A stretch of DNA of 47,716 bases, taken from the NCBI GenBank assembly GCA_025459125.1, contig JALORE010000008.1, positions 1-47,716 on the forward strand. Reading direction: 5' to 3'. Below the pieces are notes generated by a model. The model saw only the letters and a list, made by a program, of their open reading frames with translations, was not told where the DNA came from and ran no database searches. This stretch comes from Planctomycetota bacterium (GTDB taxonomy: Bacteria > Planctomycetota > Phycisphaerae > Sedimentisphaerales > Anaerobacaceae). Both the position numbers and the translations under genes were made by a program. Positions 6,727 to 15,500 of this stretch are shown in pieces (position 1 is the stretch's first letter; each line of letters opens with the position of its first letter).

Positions 6727-8412
6727 GTGAGTAATGGCGCGGAAAAGATCATCTACTCGATGATGCGGGTCAGCAAGTCGTACCACAGCAAGGTGGTGCT
6801 GAAGGATATCTCGCTTTCGTATTTCTATGGGGCCAAGATCGGCGTGCTGGGCTTGAATGGCGCGGGCAAGAGCTCGCTGCTGCGGATCATGGCCGGCGTG
6901 GACCAGGAATACGCCGGGGAGGCGGTGCTTTCGCCGGGATATACGCTGGGCTTCCTGGAGCAGGAGCCGCAGCTCGATCCGGACAAGACCGTCAAGACGG
7001 TCGTGGAAGAGGGCCTGCAGGCGGTCGTCAATCTCGTCAAGGAGTACAACGAGATCAGCGACAAGTTCGCCGAGCCGATGTCGGACGACGAGATGAACGC
7101 GCTGCTGGAGAAGCAGGGTCAGCTTCAGGAGAAGATCGATCACCTCGATGCCTGGGATATCGAATCCCGCCTGGAGATGGCGATGGACGCTCTGCGCTGC
7201 CCGCCGGGGGATGCGCCGATCCGCGTTCTCTCCGGCGGCGAGAAGCGGCGCGTGGCCCTGTGCCGGCTCCTGCTGCAAAAGCCCGACATCCTGCTGTTGG
7301 ATGAGCCGACCAACCACCTCGACGCCGAGACGGTTGCCTGGCTGGAGCGGCATCTCCACCAGTACCCGGGCACGGTCATCGCCGTCACGCACGACCGCTA
7401 CTTCCTGGACAACGTCGCCGGCTGGATCCTGGAGCTCGATCGCGGGGTCGGCATCCCCTGGAAGGGCAACTACTCCTCCTGGCTGGCGCAGAAGCAGACC
7501 CGCCTGCAACAGCAGGAGAAGGCCCAGTCCGAGCGGCAGAAGACCCTGCAGCGGGAGTTGGAGTGGATTCATATGTCGCCCAAGGGCCGCCAGGCCAAAG
7601 GGAAGGCCCGCATCAACGCCTATGAGGCCCTCCTTAGCCAGGACAACGAGCGGCAGGACCGCGACCTGGAGATCTACGTCCCGGCGGGGCCGCGCCTGGG
7701 CGATCTTGTGATCCGGGCCAAGGATGTCTCCAAGGCCTACGGCGACCGGCTGCTCTTCGAGGGCATGTCGTTCGACCTGCCCGCCGGCGGGATCGTCGGG
7801 ATCATCGGTCCCAACGGGGCCGGCAAGACGACCCTGTTCAAGATGATCGTCGGCAAGGAGAAGGCGGACGCCGGCACGATCACGATCGGCGAGACCGTCC
7901 GTCTGGCGTACGTGGACCAGGACCGTGACACGCTCGACCCCGGCAAGACCGTCTGGGAGGTGATCTCGGGCGGCCTGGACACGATCCGGCTGGGCAAGCT
8001 GGACGTGAACTCGCGGGCGTACGTTGCCCGCTTCAATTTCCTGGGCACCGACCAGCAGAAGAAGGTGACCGCCCTCTCCGGCGGCGAGCGCAACCGCGTG
8101 CACCTGGCGTGCCTGCTCAAGGAAGGCGCCAACGTCCTGCTGCTGGATGAGCCCACCAACGACCTGGATGTCAATACGATGCGGGCCCTGGAAGAGGCCC
8201 TGGAAGCCTTCGGGGGCTGCGCGGTGGTGGTCAGCCACGACCGGTGGTTCCTCGACCGGATCGCCACGCACATCCTTGCCTTCGAGGGCGACAGCGCGGT
8301 CACTTGGTTCGAAGGCAACTACTCCGACTACGAGGCCGACCGCAAACGCCGTCTCGGCAAAGAGGCCGACGAGCCTCATCGCATCAAATACCGCCATCTG
8401 GTGCGCAAGTGA
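6727..8412 (+). CDS. ettA: Energy-dependent translational throttle protein EttA (ABC-F ATPase)
   Basis: 561 residues from a GTG start with AGGGG about 6 bases upstream. Two ABC ATPase domains: Walker A GLNGAGKS (42-49) and GPNGAGKT (361-368), signatures LSGGEKRRVAL and LSGGERNRVHL, Walker B ends LLLDEPTNHLD and LLLDEPTNDLD. The linker between them contains ERELEWIHMSPKGRQAKGKAR-type sequence, the P-site-tRNA interaction motif typical of EttA, and there are no membrane segments. Length is close to the usual 555. Known role: binds the ribosomal E site and gates the first elongation step according to ATP/ADP ratio. It acts in the cytoplasm and stands alone here, with a gene-free region upstream and a repeat downstream. 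Confidence 0.93.
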   Translation: MSNGAEKIIYSMMRVSKSYHSKVVLKDISLSYFYGAKIGVLGLNGAGKSSLLRIMAGVDQEYAGEAVLSPGYTLGFLEQEPQLDPDKTVKTVVEEGLQAVVNLVKEYNEISDKFAEPMSDDEMNALLEKQGQLQEKIDHLDAWDIESRLEMAMDALRCPPGDAPIRVLSGGEKRRVALCRLLLQKPDILLLDEPTNHLDAETVAWLERHLHQYPGTVIAVTHDRYFLDNVAGWILELDRGVGIPWKGNYSSWLAQKQTRLQQQEKAQSERQKTLQRELEWIHMSPKGRQAKGKARINAYEALLSQDNERQDRDLEIYVPAGPRLGDLVIRAKDVSKAYGDRLLFEGMSFDLPAGGIVGIIGPNGAGKTTLFKMIVGKEKADAGTITIGETVRLAYVDQDRDTLDPGKTVWEVISGGLDTIRLGKLDVNSRAYVARFNFLGTDQQKKVTALSGGERNRVHLACLLKEGANVLLLDEPTNDLDVNTMRALEEALEAFGGCAVVVSHDRWFLDRIATHILAFEGDSAVTWFEGNYSDYEADRKRRLGKEADEPHRIKYRHLVRK

Positions 8413-8435
8413 AACAGGGAAGAAAGCCATCCGAT

Positions 8436-8481
8436 GTCATGGCGAGCATAGCGAAGCAATCTCAACCGCACGACTCTGAAA
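8436..8481 (+). repeat. Dispersed GTCATGGCGAGC...CAATCTCAACCGCACGA repeat, copy 1
   Basis: About 46 bp that match 25513-25558 with a few substitutions (GTCAT, GCGAGC, GCAATCTCAACCGCACGA, TCTGAAA). Both copies lie just upstream of a secreted-enzyme start codon. Repeats of this GTCATTGCGAGC type are common in intergenic regions of many bacteria. Confidence 0.65.
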
Positions 8482-8510
8482 ATGCGATGGTAGCCTGAAG
8501 GAGAGGAATC

Positions 8511-9368
8511 ATGTCGATGAGAAGTGTTTCCGCCCTCTGCTTCCTTCTGACGGCTCTTTTGTCATCCTGCACGCCGGAGCAGAAGGCGGCGCCCAACGGC
8601 AAGGCGGATTCCCCATACAAGCTCGTCTGGTCCGACGAGTTCGACCGGCAGGGTGTGCCGGACCCGAACCGATGGACCTATGAGCGCGGGTTCGTTCGCA
8701 ACCGGGAGCTGCAGTGGTATCAGCCCGAGAACGCCCGGTGCGCGAACGGCCTGCTCATCATCGAGGCCCGGCGCGAGCGCAAGCAGAATCCCGGCTACCA
8801 ACCCGGCGGCAGCAAGCGTGACAACCGGGAATACGCGGAGTACACCTCCGCGAGCGTGACCACCCGAGGGCTGCACAGTTGGACGTACGGCCGGTTCGAG
8901 ATGCGGGGCAGGATCGACACACGCCCCGGCTTGTGGCCGGCCTTCTGGACGCTGGGGGTCCAGGGCCGCTGGCCCCGGAACGGCGAAATCGACATCATGG
9001 AGTACTATCGCGGCATGCTCCTGGCCAACGTCGCCTGGGGATCGAAGCAGCCGGGGCAGGCCAAATGGGACGACCTCAAGAAGCCCCTCACGGAATTCGG
9101 CGATCCCGACTGGTCGAAGAAGTTCCACGTCTGGCGGATGGACTGGGATGAAACGAGCATCAAGCTCTACGTCGATGATGTGCTCCTGAACTCGACGGAC
9201 TTGAAGGACACGGTCAACGAGGACGCGGAGGCGAAGAACCCTTTCCACCAGCCGCACTACATCATTCTGAACCTGGCCATCGGCGGCACCTCGGGCGGCG
9301 ACCCTTCCGCCACCGGATTTCCCGCCCGCTTCGAAGTGGACTACGTGCGCGTCTACCAGGCCTTGTAG
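8511..9368 (+). CDS. GH16 family endo-beta-glucanase/galactanase-like lipoprotein
   Basis: 285 residues. The N-terminus MSMRSVSALCFLLTALLSSC is a lipoprotein signal with lipobox LLSSC, so the enzyme should be membrane-anchored. Residues about 38-285 are a GH16 jelly-roll: YKLVWSDEFDR at the start, the YGRFEMRGRI strand, and the catalytic GEIDIMEYY motif with nucleophile E159, D161 and acid/base E164, then RVYQAL at the end. GH16 members hydrolyse beta-1,3/1,4-glucans or marine galactans; overall motif style is closest to laminarinase-type subfamilies, but substrate cannot be fixed from sequence. GAAGGAGAGG lies about 6 bases before the ATG. It is the first gene of the polysaccharide-degradation region; a strong palindrome overlaps its stop codon. 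Confidence 0.9.
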   Translation: MSMRSVSALCFLLTALLSSCTPEQKAAPNGKADSPYKLVWSDEFDRQGVPDPNRWTYERGFVRNRELQWYQPENARCANGLLIIEARRERKQNPGYQPGGSKRDNREYAEYTSASVTTRGLHSWTYGRFEMRGRIDTRPGLWPAFWTLGVQGRWPRNGEIDIMEYYRGMLLANVAWGSKQPGQAKWDDLKKPLTEFGDPDWSKKFHVWRMDWDETSIKLYVDDVLLNSTDLKDTVNEDAEAKNPFHQPHYIILNLAIGGTSGGDPSATGFPARFEVDYVRVYQAL

Positions 9369-9419
9369 GATGGGCTTCAGCCCATGCTGGAAGACCTGAT
9401 GGGCTGAAGCCCATCCTAC
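9365..9419. terminator. Long hairpin overlapping the GH16 stop codon, likely bidirectional terminator
   Basis: GTAGGATGGGCTTCAGCCCAT and its complement (ending ATCCTAC) form a stem of about 20 bp around a short spacer. Each arm also holds its own GGGCTTCAGCCC-type palindrome. It begins within the stop codon region of the GH16 gene and faces the convergent ceramidase-like gene. It shares the core of 6012-6043. Confidence 0.6.
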
Positions 9420-9690
9420 GCTGCTACCAGAAGCCGTAACGCGCTGCCGGGTAGCAGCCATAGCCGCAGTGCTCCGTCCCTCCCCCCAACGGCGGGTTGC
9501 GGGTGGCATCGGCAAACGCCAGCTTGCCGATGGTTGGCCCGTCCGCCATCGGCAAGGCCTACGCAGAGCCTCCGGCCTTGCCGCTGCCACCCATCGCAAG
9601 TCCCGGGCGGTGCGCGGTACGCACCCTGCTGACTGCAACATTCGGAGCGTGACTGTCGATTCACAAATCGAACATCAGAAATCGACAATC
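9420..9690. other. Intergenic space between convergent genes
   Basis: Contains REP copy B and otherwise no gene or clear signal. Confidence 0.5.
9501..9592. repeat. BIME/REP-like palindrome, copy B
   Basis: From GGGTGGCATCGGCAAACG to CCTTGCCGCTGCCACCC, 92 bp. It is more diverged than the others: the arms combine the T-type left arm and G-type right arm, leaving one stem mismatch. The inner CTTGCCGATGG/CCATCGGCAAG pair is kept. Confidence 0.75.
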
Positions 9691-12357
9691 TCACTTCCTC
9701 ACCATGGGCGGGTGGTCCAGGATCGGGCCGAGGTCGAGGATGTACATCTGACGGCCGAGGCCCTCGTGCGTGGCGTCAATGGATACGATCCTGCCGTCCC
9801 GGCTGAAGCGCGGGTGCAGATCCACGCGGTAGATGCCGGTCCGGGCGGTGGACTTGAGCTTGGCCAGCGGCACGAAACGCCCCGTTGGCATGTGGTACAG
9901 GAACAGGTACTGGTAATCCTTGATGACGTAGGTGTCGGAAATGAGCCAGTCGCCGCCGGGACCGGGCACGTAACTGACGTGCCCGTTGGAGGAAGCTTCG
10001 AAGAGCCGGCGCTGCGCCTTGATGCTGCCATCGTCCGGGTAGATGCAATAGTCCCGGCCGTCCAGGACGTGGCTGTCGTCCGACCACTCGTGGTGGCTTG
10101 GCCGGTCGCGGAGGGGACGGACCTCCGTGCCGCGGGGCGTCATGGTGAAGGCCCGGTCGAATCCGCTCTGTGGTTCTTTGATGAAGGCGATGAAGCGTGA
10201 GCCGGAGGGGTTCCAGCCTTCGCGGAAGAAGTAGAAACAGCCGGAGGAAGGCCGCCCGTTGGGGTAGGCGATCCCGGCCATCTTCTCCAGGCTCATGACC
10301 AGCGCCGTCTGGCCGGTGTCCAGGTCCATCCTCCAGACGCCGGTCTCCTGGGGGGCGAACTGGTCCGCGTACTGGTCCGCAATACCGACGTAGGGCGTTC
10401 CCCCATGCTTCATCCGCTCGAAATCATGCGTCAGCGCCGTTGTGCCATCGGGTGACGGCATGTAGACCGGCCGGGGCAGCGTCCGCTTCTTGCCTGTTTG
10501 GAAATCGTACGCCCGGCACACGTACGCGGTCCCGTCGTCCGACCGGTCGTTCCACAGGATTTCAGCGGACTTCGGCCGCCATTGCAGGCGGGCCCCCTGC
10601 TGCCAGTTCCACGCCGTCGTGGTGCCGATCTGGGTCCACTGGTAGCCGTCCCGCAAATCGATGACCCCGATTTCCCCGCGGTCGGTCGGCCGAACCTCGC
10701 GGTTCTGGCAGTGGACCCTCATCCCGAGGGCATGGCGGCCGGCGGGATCGAATTGCAGACACTGATAGAAGAAGAACCCGGTGTAATTCGGGTTGTCGTT
10801 CGTCCCCGGTTCGGAGACGCGGATGAGCTTTACCGGCGGTCGGTCGTAGTCCCCCGCGATCAGGTCCGCGAAGCTCCCGTACGTCGCATACGCCTCACCA
10901 GACTGGTTCGTGGACTGCTTCAGAAGCGAGAGAAGGGTCTCGACAATCCTGGGGGCAGCCTGGATCTCTACGTTGTTCGTGCCCAGCCAGGTTTCGTAGC
11001 CGCCGAGCTCGTGGTGCCGGACCGTCGGCAGATAGCCGTAGCTGCCGTTGGCGTGCGAGATCGTGAACGTCTGCGGACAGGGACTCTTCTCTTTCAGCTC
11101 CAGGCCGATCTCCACGAAGACCTCGAACGGGATGGCACAGATCGCCAGGTCGCCGACGCGGAACGCCTGCAGGACGATGGAGATCCGGTCCGGGGCGTCC
11201 ATCAGGCGCGGGACGCGCTCGGCATAAACCCGCTCGCGGGCGTGATGCTTGGGCGCGTTCTCGGGCTTGGCCATGATCTGGCGGGCGTAGGCCAGTTGCG
11301 CCGGGGTCGGTTTGCGCACGGTCAGCATGAGCTCCTGCTGGCGGGCGTCCAGGCGGACCCAGTCATGGAAGACGATTTGCTGATGCGCCCGGTACACGGC
11401 TTCGGCGACCACGTTCGCCACGAAGAGCATCTTCTCATAGGGCGCGAACTTCTTCGGGGCCGGGTCCAGAGGATTGAGGTTATTGATATCGCCGCTGGTC
11501 CCGTTGGCCATGATGCCGACGAAAGGAGGGCTCTGCCGATCGGCGCCGAGCAGTTGCCGGATGCGATCGGCGAACACGCCGTAGTAGTCGGCGGACAACG
11601 CCCCGGGCCCGACTCCCCCGACGTAATGGAGCGAATAGTTCGCCAATAGCGCGATCGGCTTGCCGGCCACCGACCGGATGGACAGGAAGGCCACTTCGGG
11701 ATCGGTGGGCCCTGCCGGTTTGAGGACGTTGGTCCGGCCGGGATTCATGACGACCTGGTCTTCGCCGCCCAAGGGATTAGGGGTCGGCGTGCCGGGTTTC
11801 ATGAAGTACCGTCGATTGAAGACCGAGGTCAGTTCCTGGGCCCGGCCCCAGCCGATCTGGGCGGGCTCCAGGTTGTGGACCGCGGTGCGCACGCCGTCGG
11901 CGATCCGCCGGACCAGGAACTGCTGATAGGGACTGAGCTCCTTACCGGCCACGAGCCGGTGCGAGCCCGTGGCGCTGATGGAGGAATGGGTGTGCGTGGC
12001 GGAGATCAGGATGTTCTCCTTGGCAATGCCGGTCTTCTCCTGGATGACTTGCTTCGCGGCGTCACAGACCTCGCGGCCGATTCCCAGACTGTCACAGATG
12101 ACGAAGGCCAGCCGGGTCCGGCCATCGTCGAGCACCAGGCAGCGGGCGTGCAACTGGTCGTGCACGTGCGTCCCCGGCGGCGAGTCCCACCCCCCTACCA
12201 CCGGCTCATCCAAGGGCGGCGTGATATTGGAGGCAGCGGCCCCGGCCCGCAAGACACGCGTCTTGCCGCTCTCGCCGGCCCGCGCCGGCCCAACGAAGGC
12301 GACTACCGCAAGGGCGATACCGAGCAACCCCATGATGTCATGTACGCACATTCTCAT
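9691..12357 (-). CDS. Neutral ceramidase-like domain fused to TolB/oligogalacturonate-lyase-like beta-propeller
   Basis: 888 residues with a signal peptide (GIALAVVAFVGPARA). Residues about 35-470 match the neutral/alkaline ceramidase N-terminal domain: RAGAAASNITPP at the entry and NILISATHTHSS with the zinc-binding histidines. Residues about 490-888 form a propeller of PD40/TolB type repeats (LQFDPAGRHALGM, ARLQWRPKSAEILWND, HLHPRFSRDGRIVSID-like) resembling oligogalacturonate lyase. Planctomycetal ceramidase-like proteins are often annotated without ceramide activity, so the substrate is uncertain and hydrolysis of a modified sugar or ester is possible. GGAAGGGG lies about 5 bases before the chosen start. 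It is the last of three minus-strand genes (GH36-like, GH2-like, this one). Confidence 0.75.
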   Translation of the reverse strand: MRMCVHDIMGLLGIALAVVAFVGPARAGESGKTRVLRAGAAASNITPPLDEPVVGGWDSPPGTHVHDQLHARCLVLDDGRTRLAFVICDSLGIGREVCDAAKQVIQEKTGIAKENILISATHTHSSISATGSHRLVAGKELSPYQQFLVRRIADGVRTAVHNLEPAQIGWGRAQELTSVFNRRYFMKPGTPTPNPLGGEDQVVMNPGRTNVLKPAGPTDPEVAFLSIRSVAGKPIALLANYSLHYVGGVGPGALSADYYGVFADRIRQLLGADRQSPPFVGIMANGTSGDINNLNPLDPAPKKFAPYEKMLFVANVVAEAVYRAHQQIVFHDWVRLDARQQELMLTVRKPTPAQLAYARQIMAKPENAPKHHARERVYAERVPRLMDAPDRISIVLQAFRVGDLAICAIPFEVFVEIGLELKEKSPCPQTFTISHANGSYGYLPTVRHHELGGYETWLGTNNVEIQAAPRIVETLLSLLKQSTNQSGEAYATYGSFADLIAGDYDRPPVKLIRVSEPGTNDNPNYTGFFFYQCLQFDPAGRHALGMRVHCQNREVRPTDRGEIGVIDLRDGYQWTQIGTTTAWNWQQGARLQWRPKSAEILWNDRSDDGTAYVCRAYDFQTGKKRTLPRPVYMPSPDGTTALTHDFERMKHGGTPYVGIADQYADQFAPQETGVWRMDLDTGQTALVMSLEKMAGIAYPNGRPSSGCFYFFREGWNPSGSRFIAFIKEPQSGFDRAFTMTPRGTEVRPLRDRPSHHEWSDDSHVLDGRDYCIYPDDGSIKAQRRLFEASSNGHVSYVPGPGGDWLISDTYVIKDYQYLFLYHMPTGRFVPLAKLKSTARTGIYRVDLHPRFSRDGRIVSIDATHEGLGRQMYILDLGPILDHPPMVRK

Positions 12358-12426
12358 GATTTCCCCTTCCCATCAAGATCGTCATTCCCAGAGAGGGTGT
12401 GAGAAGCACGTGCCGGGCACGGACGC

Positions 12427-12514
12427 GGGTGGCATCGTCAAGGCCGAAGGCCTTGGCGACCGTCCAGCGCACGGGAAATTCACCATCGCCAGGCTGCGCT
12501 TGACGATGCCACCC
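12427..12514. repeat. BIME/REP-like palindrome, copy C
   Basis: 88 bp from GGGTGGCATCGTCAAGG to CTTGACGATGCCACCC. Outer stem column 3 of the CG-N-CAAG core is T:A here, against G:C in copies D-F and C:G in copy A; all stay paired. It separates the GH2-like and ceramidase-like genes. Confidence 0.8.
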
Positions 12515-12543
12515 CGGCCATGCCGAGCATCTCCCCCACTCTC

Positions 12544-15500
12544 TCACCATCGGAAAAAGCGATAAGGATCATCCCATTCTTGGGGCTGGTCGAGGTAGAA
12601 GCCGTCCAGCCAGCGCGTCTCCGGCTGCGCCGCGTCCACCGGCTGGTGGAACCGTTCCAGCAGCGGCGTGGAACCGGCCACGCCCATATTCGCCAGCAGA
12701 CGCGAGACGAGGAACGACGCGCGCCGGTGCGTCCGCCGGAGATGCGACTGCGAACCTTCGAATGGCCAGGGCGCGAGCTGACAGAAGACGACAGGGGCGT
12801 TCTCGGCCCGGGCCAGAACGCCGTCACCGAGGGGCCGGGCTCCCGCCACCACCAGCGGCAAGAGACGCGGATCGCGGTTATGGACGTCCGCCGGCCCGAC
12901 CCCCGCCAGCAAGCCATCGGTTCCAGGCGCAAAGTATGCGGCGATGTGTTCCGCCTTCTTCATGGTCACCGGGAACGGCAGCCACGTTTTGGTGTCCGCT
13001 TCGTCAAGCCCGAGCGCCAGCACGTTCCCGCCGGCCGTGATCCAGGCGGCAATCTCCGCAGCCCGGTCCGCCAACTTCGGACCGCCGCCGGGGCCCACCA
13101 CGAGAACCTGGTCACGCGACAAGTCGCCACCCTCGGAGGAGGCGAGAGGAACGCCCAAAGCTGCGAGAAAGCTCCGGCCGGCCGGATCGCCTGCGTAGAC
13201 AACCTCCCGTCGCGGCTCCGGTGTCCAGGCCGACACGTAGGACAGGAGATTATGGATCAGGACATCAGCCACGGGCTCGTTCTCGGTGCGTCCGGTCACG
13301 TCCATTTGGCAGAAGACCACCAACCCCTGGCCTTCGCGGTACTGCAGGAGCGGGCTGTACTGCAGGCCAAAGCCGCCGTCGAGGAGGGGCAGAAAATCAC
13401 CCCGCGCGGGCTTCTCGATCAGGACGGAGGCGACGTTGCCCTGGTTGCCGCAGCGCCACAGCCGTGTGACGGGGAGGCCGCACCACTGGACCGTCGGCCC
13501 GTAGCGCGGCCGGGTCTCGTACTTCAACCGCGGCGGCAGAATCGTCGCGGCGCCCCGCCAATCGTGCAGATGCGCGGGGGCAAGGCCCGCCAGCAGCGGA
13601 TGATCCGGCACGCGGGCAAAGACCTGCCGGAGCCCATACTCCGCCACGCGGAACCCGAACCGCTTCTCCAGGACATCCGCGGTCTGCTCGAACAGGACCA
13701 CCTTCAAGCCCCGGCGCACCCGCCGGATATCCGGCGCCGGCCCCTCGACCGTCAGCGCGGCCTTGCCGATGATGAGCATGTCATATTCGGACAAATCCGC
13801 GTCGGCGGGCACGGACTGGTACGGGACTCTCCACTTGTTCAGCAGGACGCCGGTCTGTCCCTGCGGATCAAACAAGGCGACCTTCGCACGCATCGGCACG
13901 TTCGGCGGCAGAAGCAGCACGTCCAGGAAAGTACTGTCGTTCTGGACTTCACCGGTGCTGAACTTGAACTGCCCGATCAACTCGTGCCGGACGGGGGTCG
14001 GCGTGGCGTGCAGCTCAATGCGCAGCGGAATCCGCGCCTGTTGTCCCGCGGGGATCGTGACTACTTTGTCGGCCAGGACCGGCTGCAGGGCAGATCTCCG
14101 CGCGCCGGAACCGATGGGACGAGCCACCATCCATACGGCACAGTCGCACGTCACGGTCTCACGGGAGTTGTTGATGACGACGACCTGTTTCTCGGCCGTC
14201 TCGCCCGGGTAGAAGTTGTGGTCCTTGCTGGTGAAGCGGTTGGGCTTGCCGGCGATATAGGCCAGCAGCGGCCGGTTGTTCTGGATCAGGGCCTGGGCGG
14301 CCGGCGTGGCGATCCAGTCGGAGACCTCGTAGGCGAGGTCCATCCGCTCGTACCGCTGGTCGATGTAGTCGGGGCTGAAGCCCGGTCGCTGGAGGTTGTC
14401 CCAATCCACCGGGAAGTCCTTACGGCGCTGGTCCACGCCCTCGCGCAGCTTCCAGAAGTGCCCGCACTCCCAGGGCGAGATGGCGGAGACGCCCCAGGTG
14501 CGAAAGGCCCGCCAGTTGTCCGTCAGGTACATCGCAAAGATCGGGTAGCGCTCGTCGAAGCGCGTGGAGCCCACGTCGACGGGGTAGTCCCAGCGGTGCC
14601 AGAGGCGGCCGGCCTGGAACTGCTTCGCCTCCCAGCGGAGGTTCGCCTTCTCCGCTTCGCTGATCTGGAAGGCCTTGTCCCCGAGGAATTGCGCGTTCCA
14701 CTCCGCCAGGCAGAACTCCCACGGCACCGCAGCGCTGCCGAACTCGCGCTGGTCCTTGTACCAGCCGCGATACATCGTCCAGTCCCAGGTGAAGGGCGCC
14801 CCGTACTCGCACAGGAACGCGGGCTTGACACCCTCGGTCGCCCAGTGCTCGAACCAATCGGATAGCTCCTGGATCGGGACGAAGTTCGGGTAGAAGTTGA
14901 TCGGGTGCATCGAGCCGAGGTTGCCGGAGGCGTGATGATAGACGATGCGGCCAGGATCAAGCTGCTGGACGATCGCCTCGGCCCGCAGCGCGAGTTTGAC
15001 GTTCCGCGCGCCCCATTGGTCGCGGGCATCGTGAATGCCGTCGATCAGGTCCGGGTTCATGTCCTCGCTGTAGCCGGTGCCGTTGTGGCTCATCGAGTAC
15101 ATCACCACGGACGGATGGTTCTGCGCGGCGCGGACGTAGGATTCGGCGTGGCGGGCGTAGCCGTTGTTGCGGTCGGCATCGGCGGCCTGCCATTCATAGT
15201 GACTGAAGTGCGGCTGCGAGAAGGAGACGAGCATTCCGACGTCGTCGGCGGCCCGCAGGACCTCGGCAAAGCCCAGGTGCGAGCCCGGCTCGCAGCCGTA
15301 GTTGTGGGTGTAGACGAAGTTGATGCCGAAGCTCTGGAGACGCTTGAGGCTCTCGCGGACGGCGTCGTAGGTGGCCAGGGCCGTACTGATCTGAGCATTG
15401 TCCAGCGGCAAAGCGGAAAGATGGAGGCGCATGCCATTGAGGTAGAAGTCCCGCCCCTCGATCCAGAGCTCACGGAAACCGAAGCGCACGGGCCAGGCGG

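Noticed and set aside
6691..8430. 579-codon open frame on the minus strand opposite ettA
   Set aside because: Antisense shadow of a GC-rich gene; the translation is rich in Leu/Gly/Arg/Val without family motifs, and ettA is certain.
9691..12357. Gene as a true sphingolipid ceramidase
   Set aside because: The fold matches, but the genomic context is glycan degradation and the fused propeller points elsewhere, so only the domain, not the activity, is claimed.
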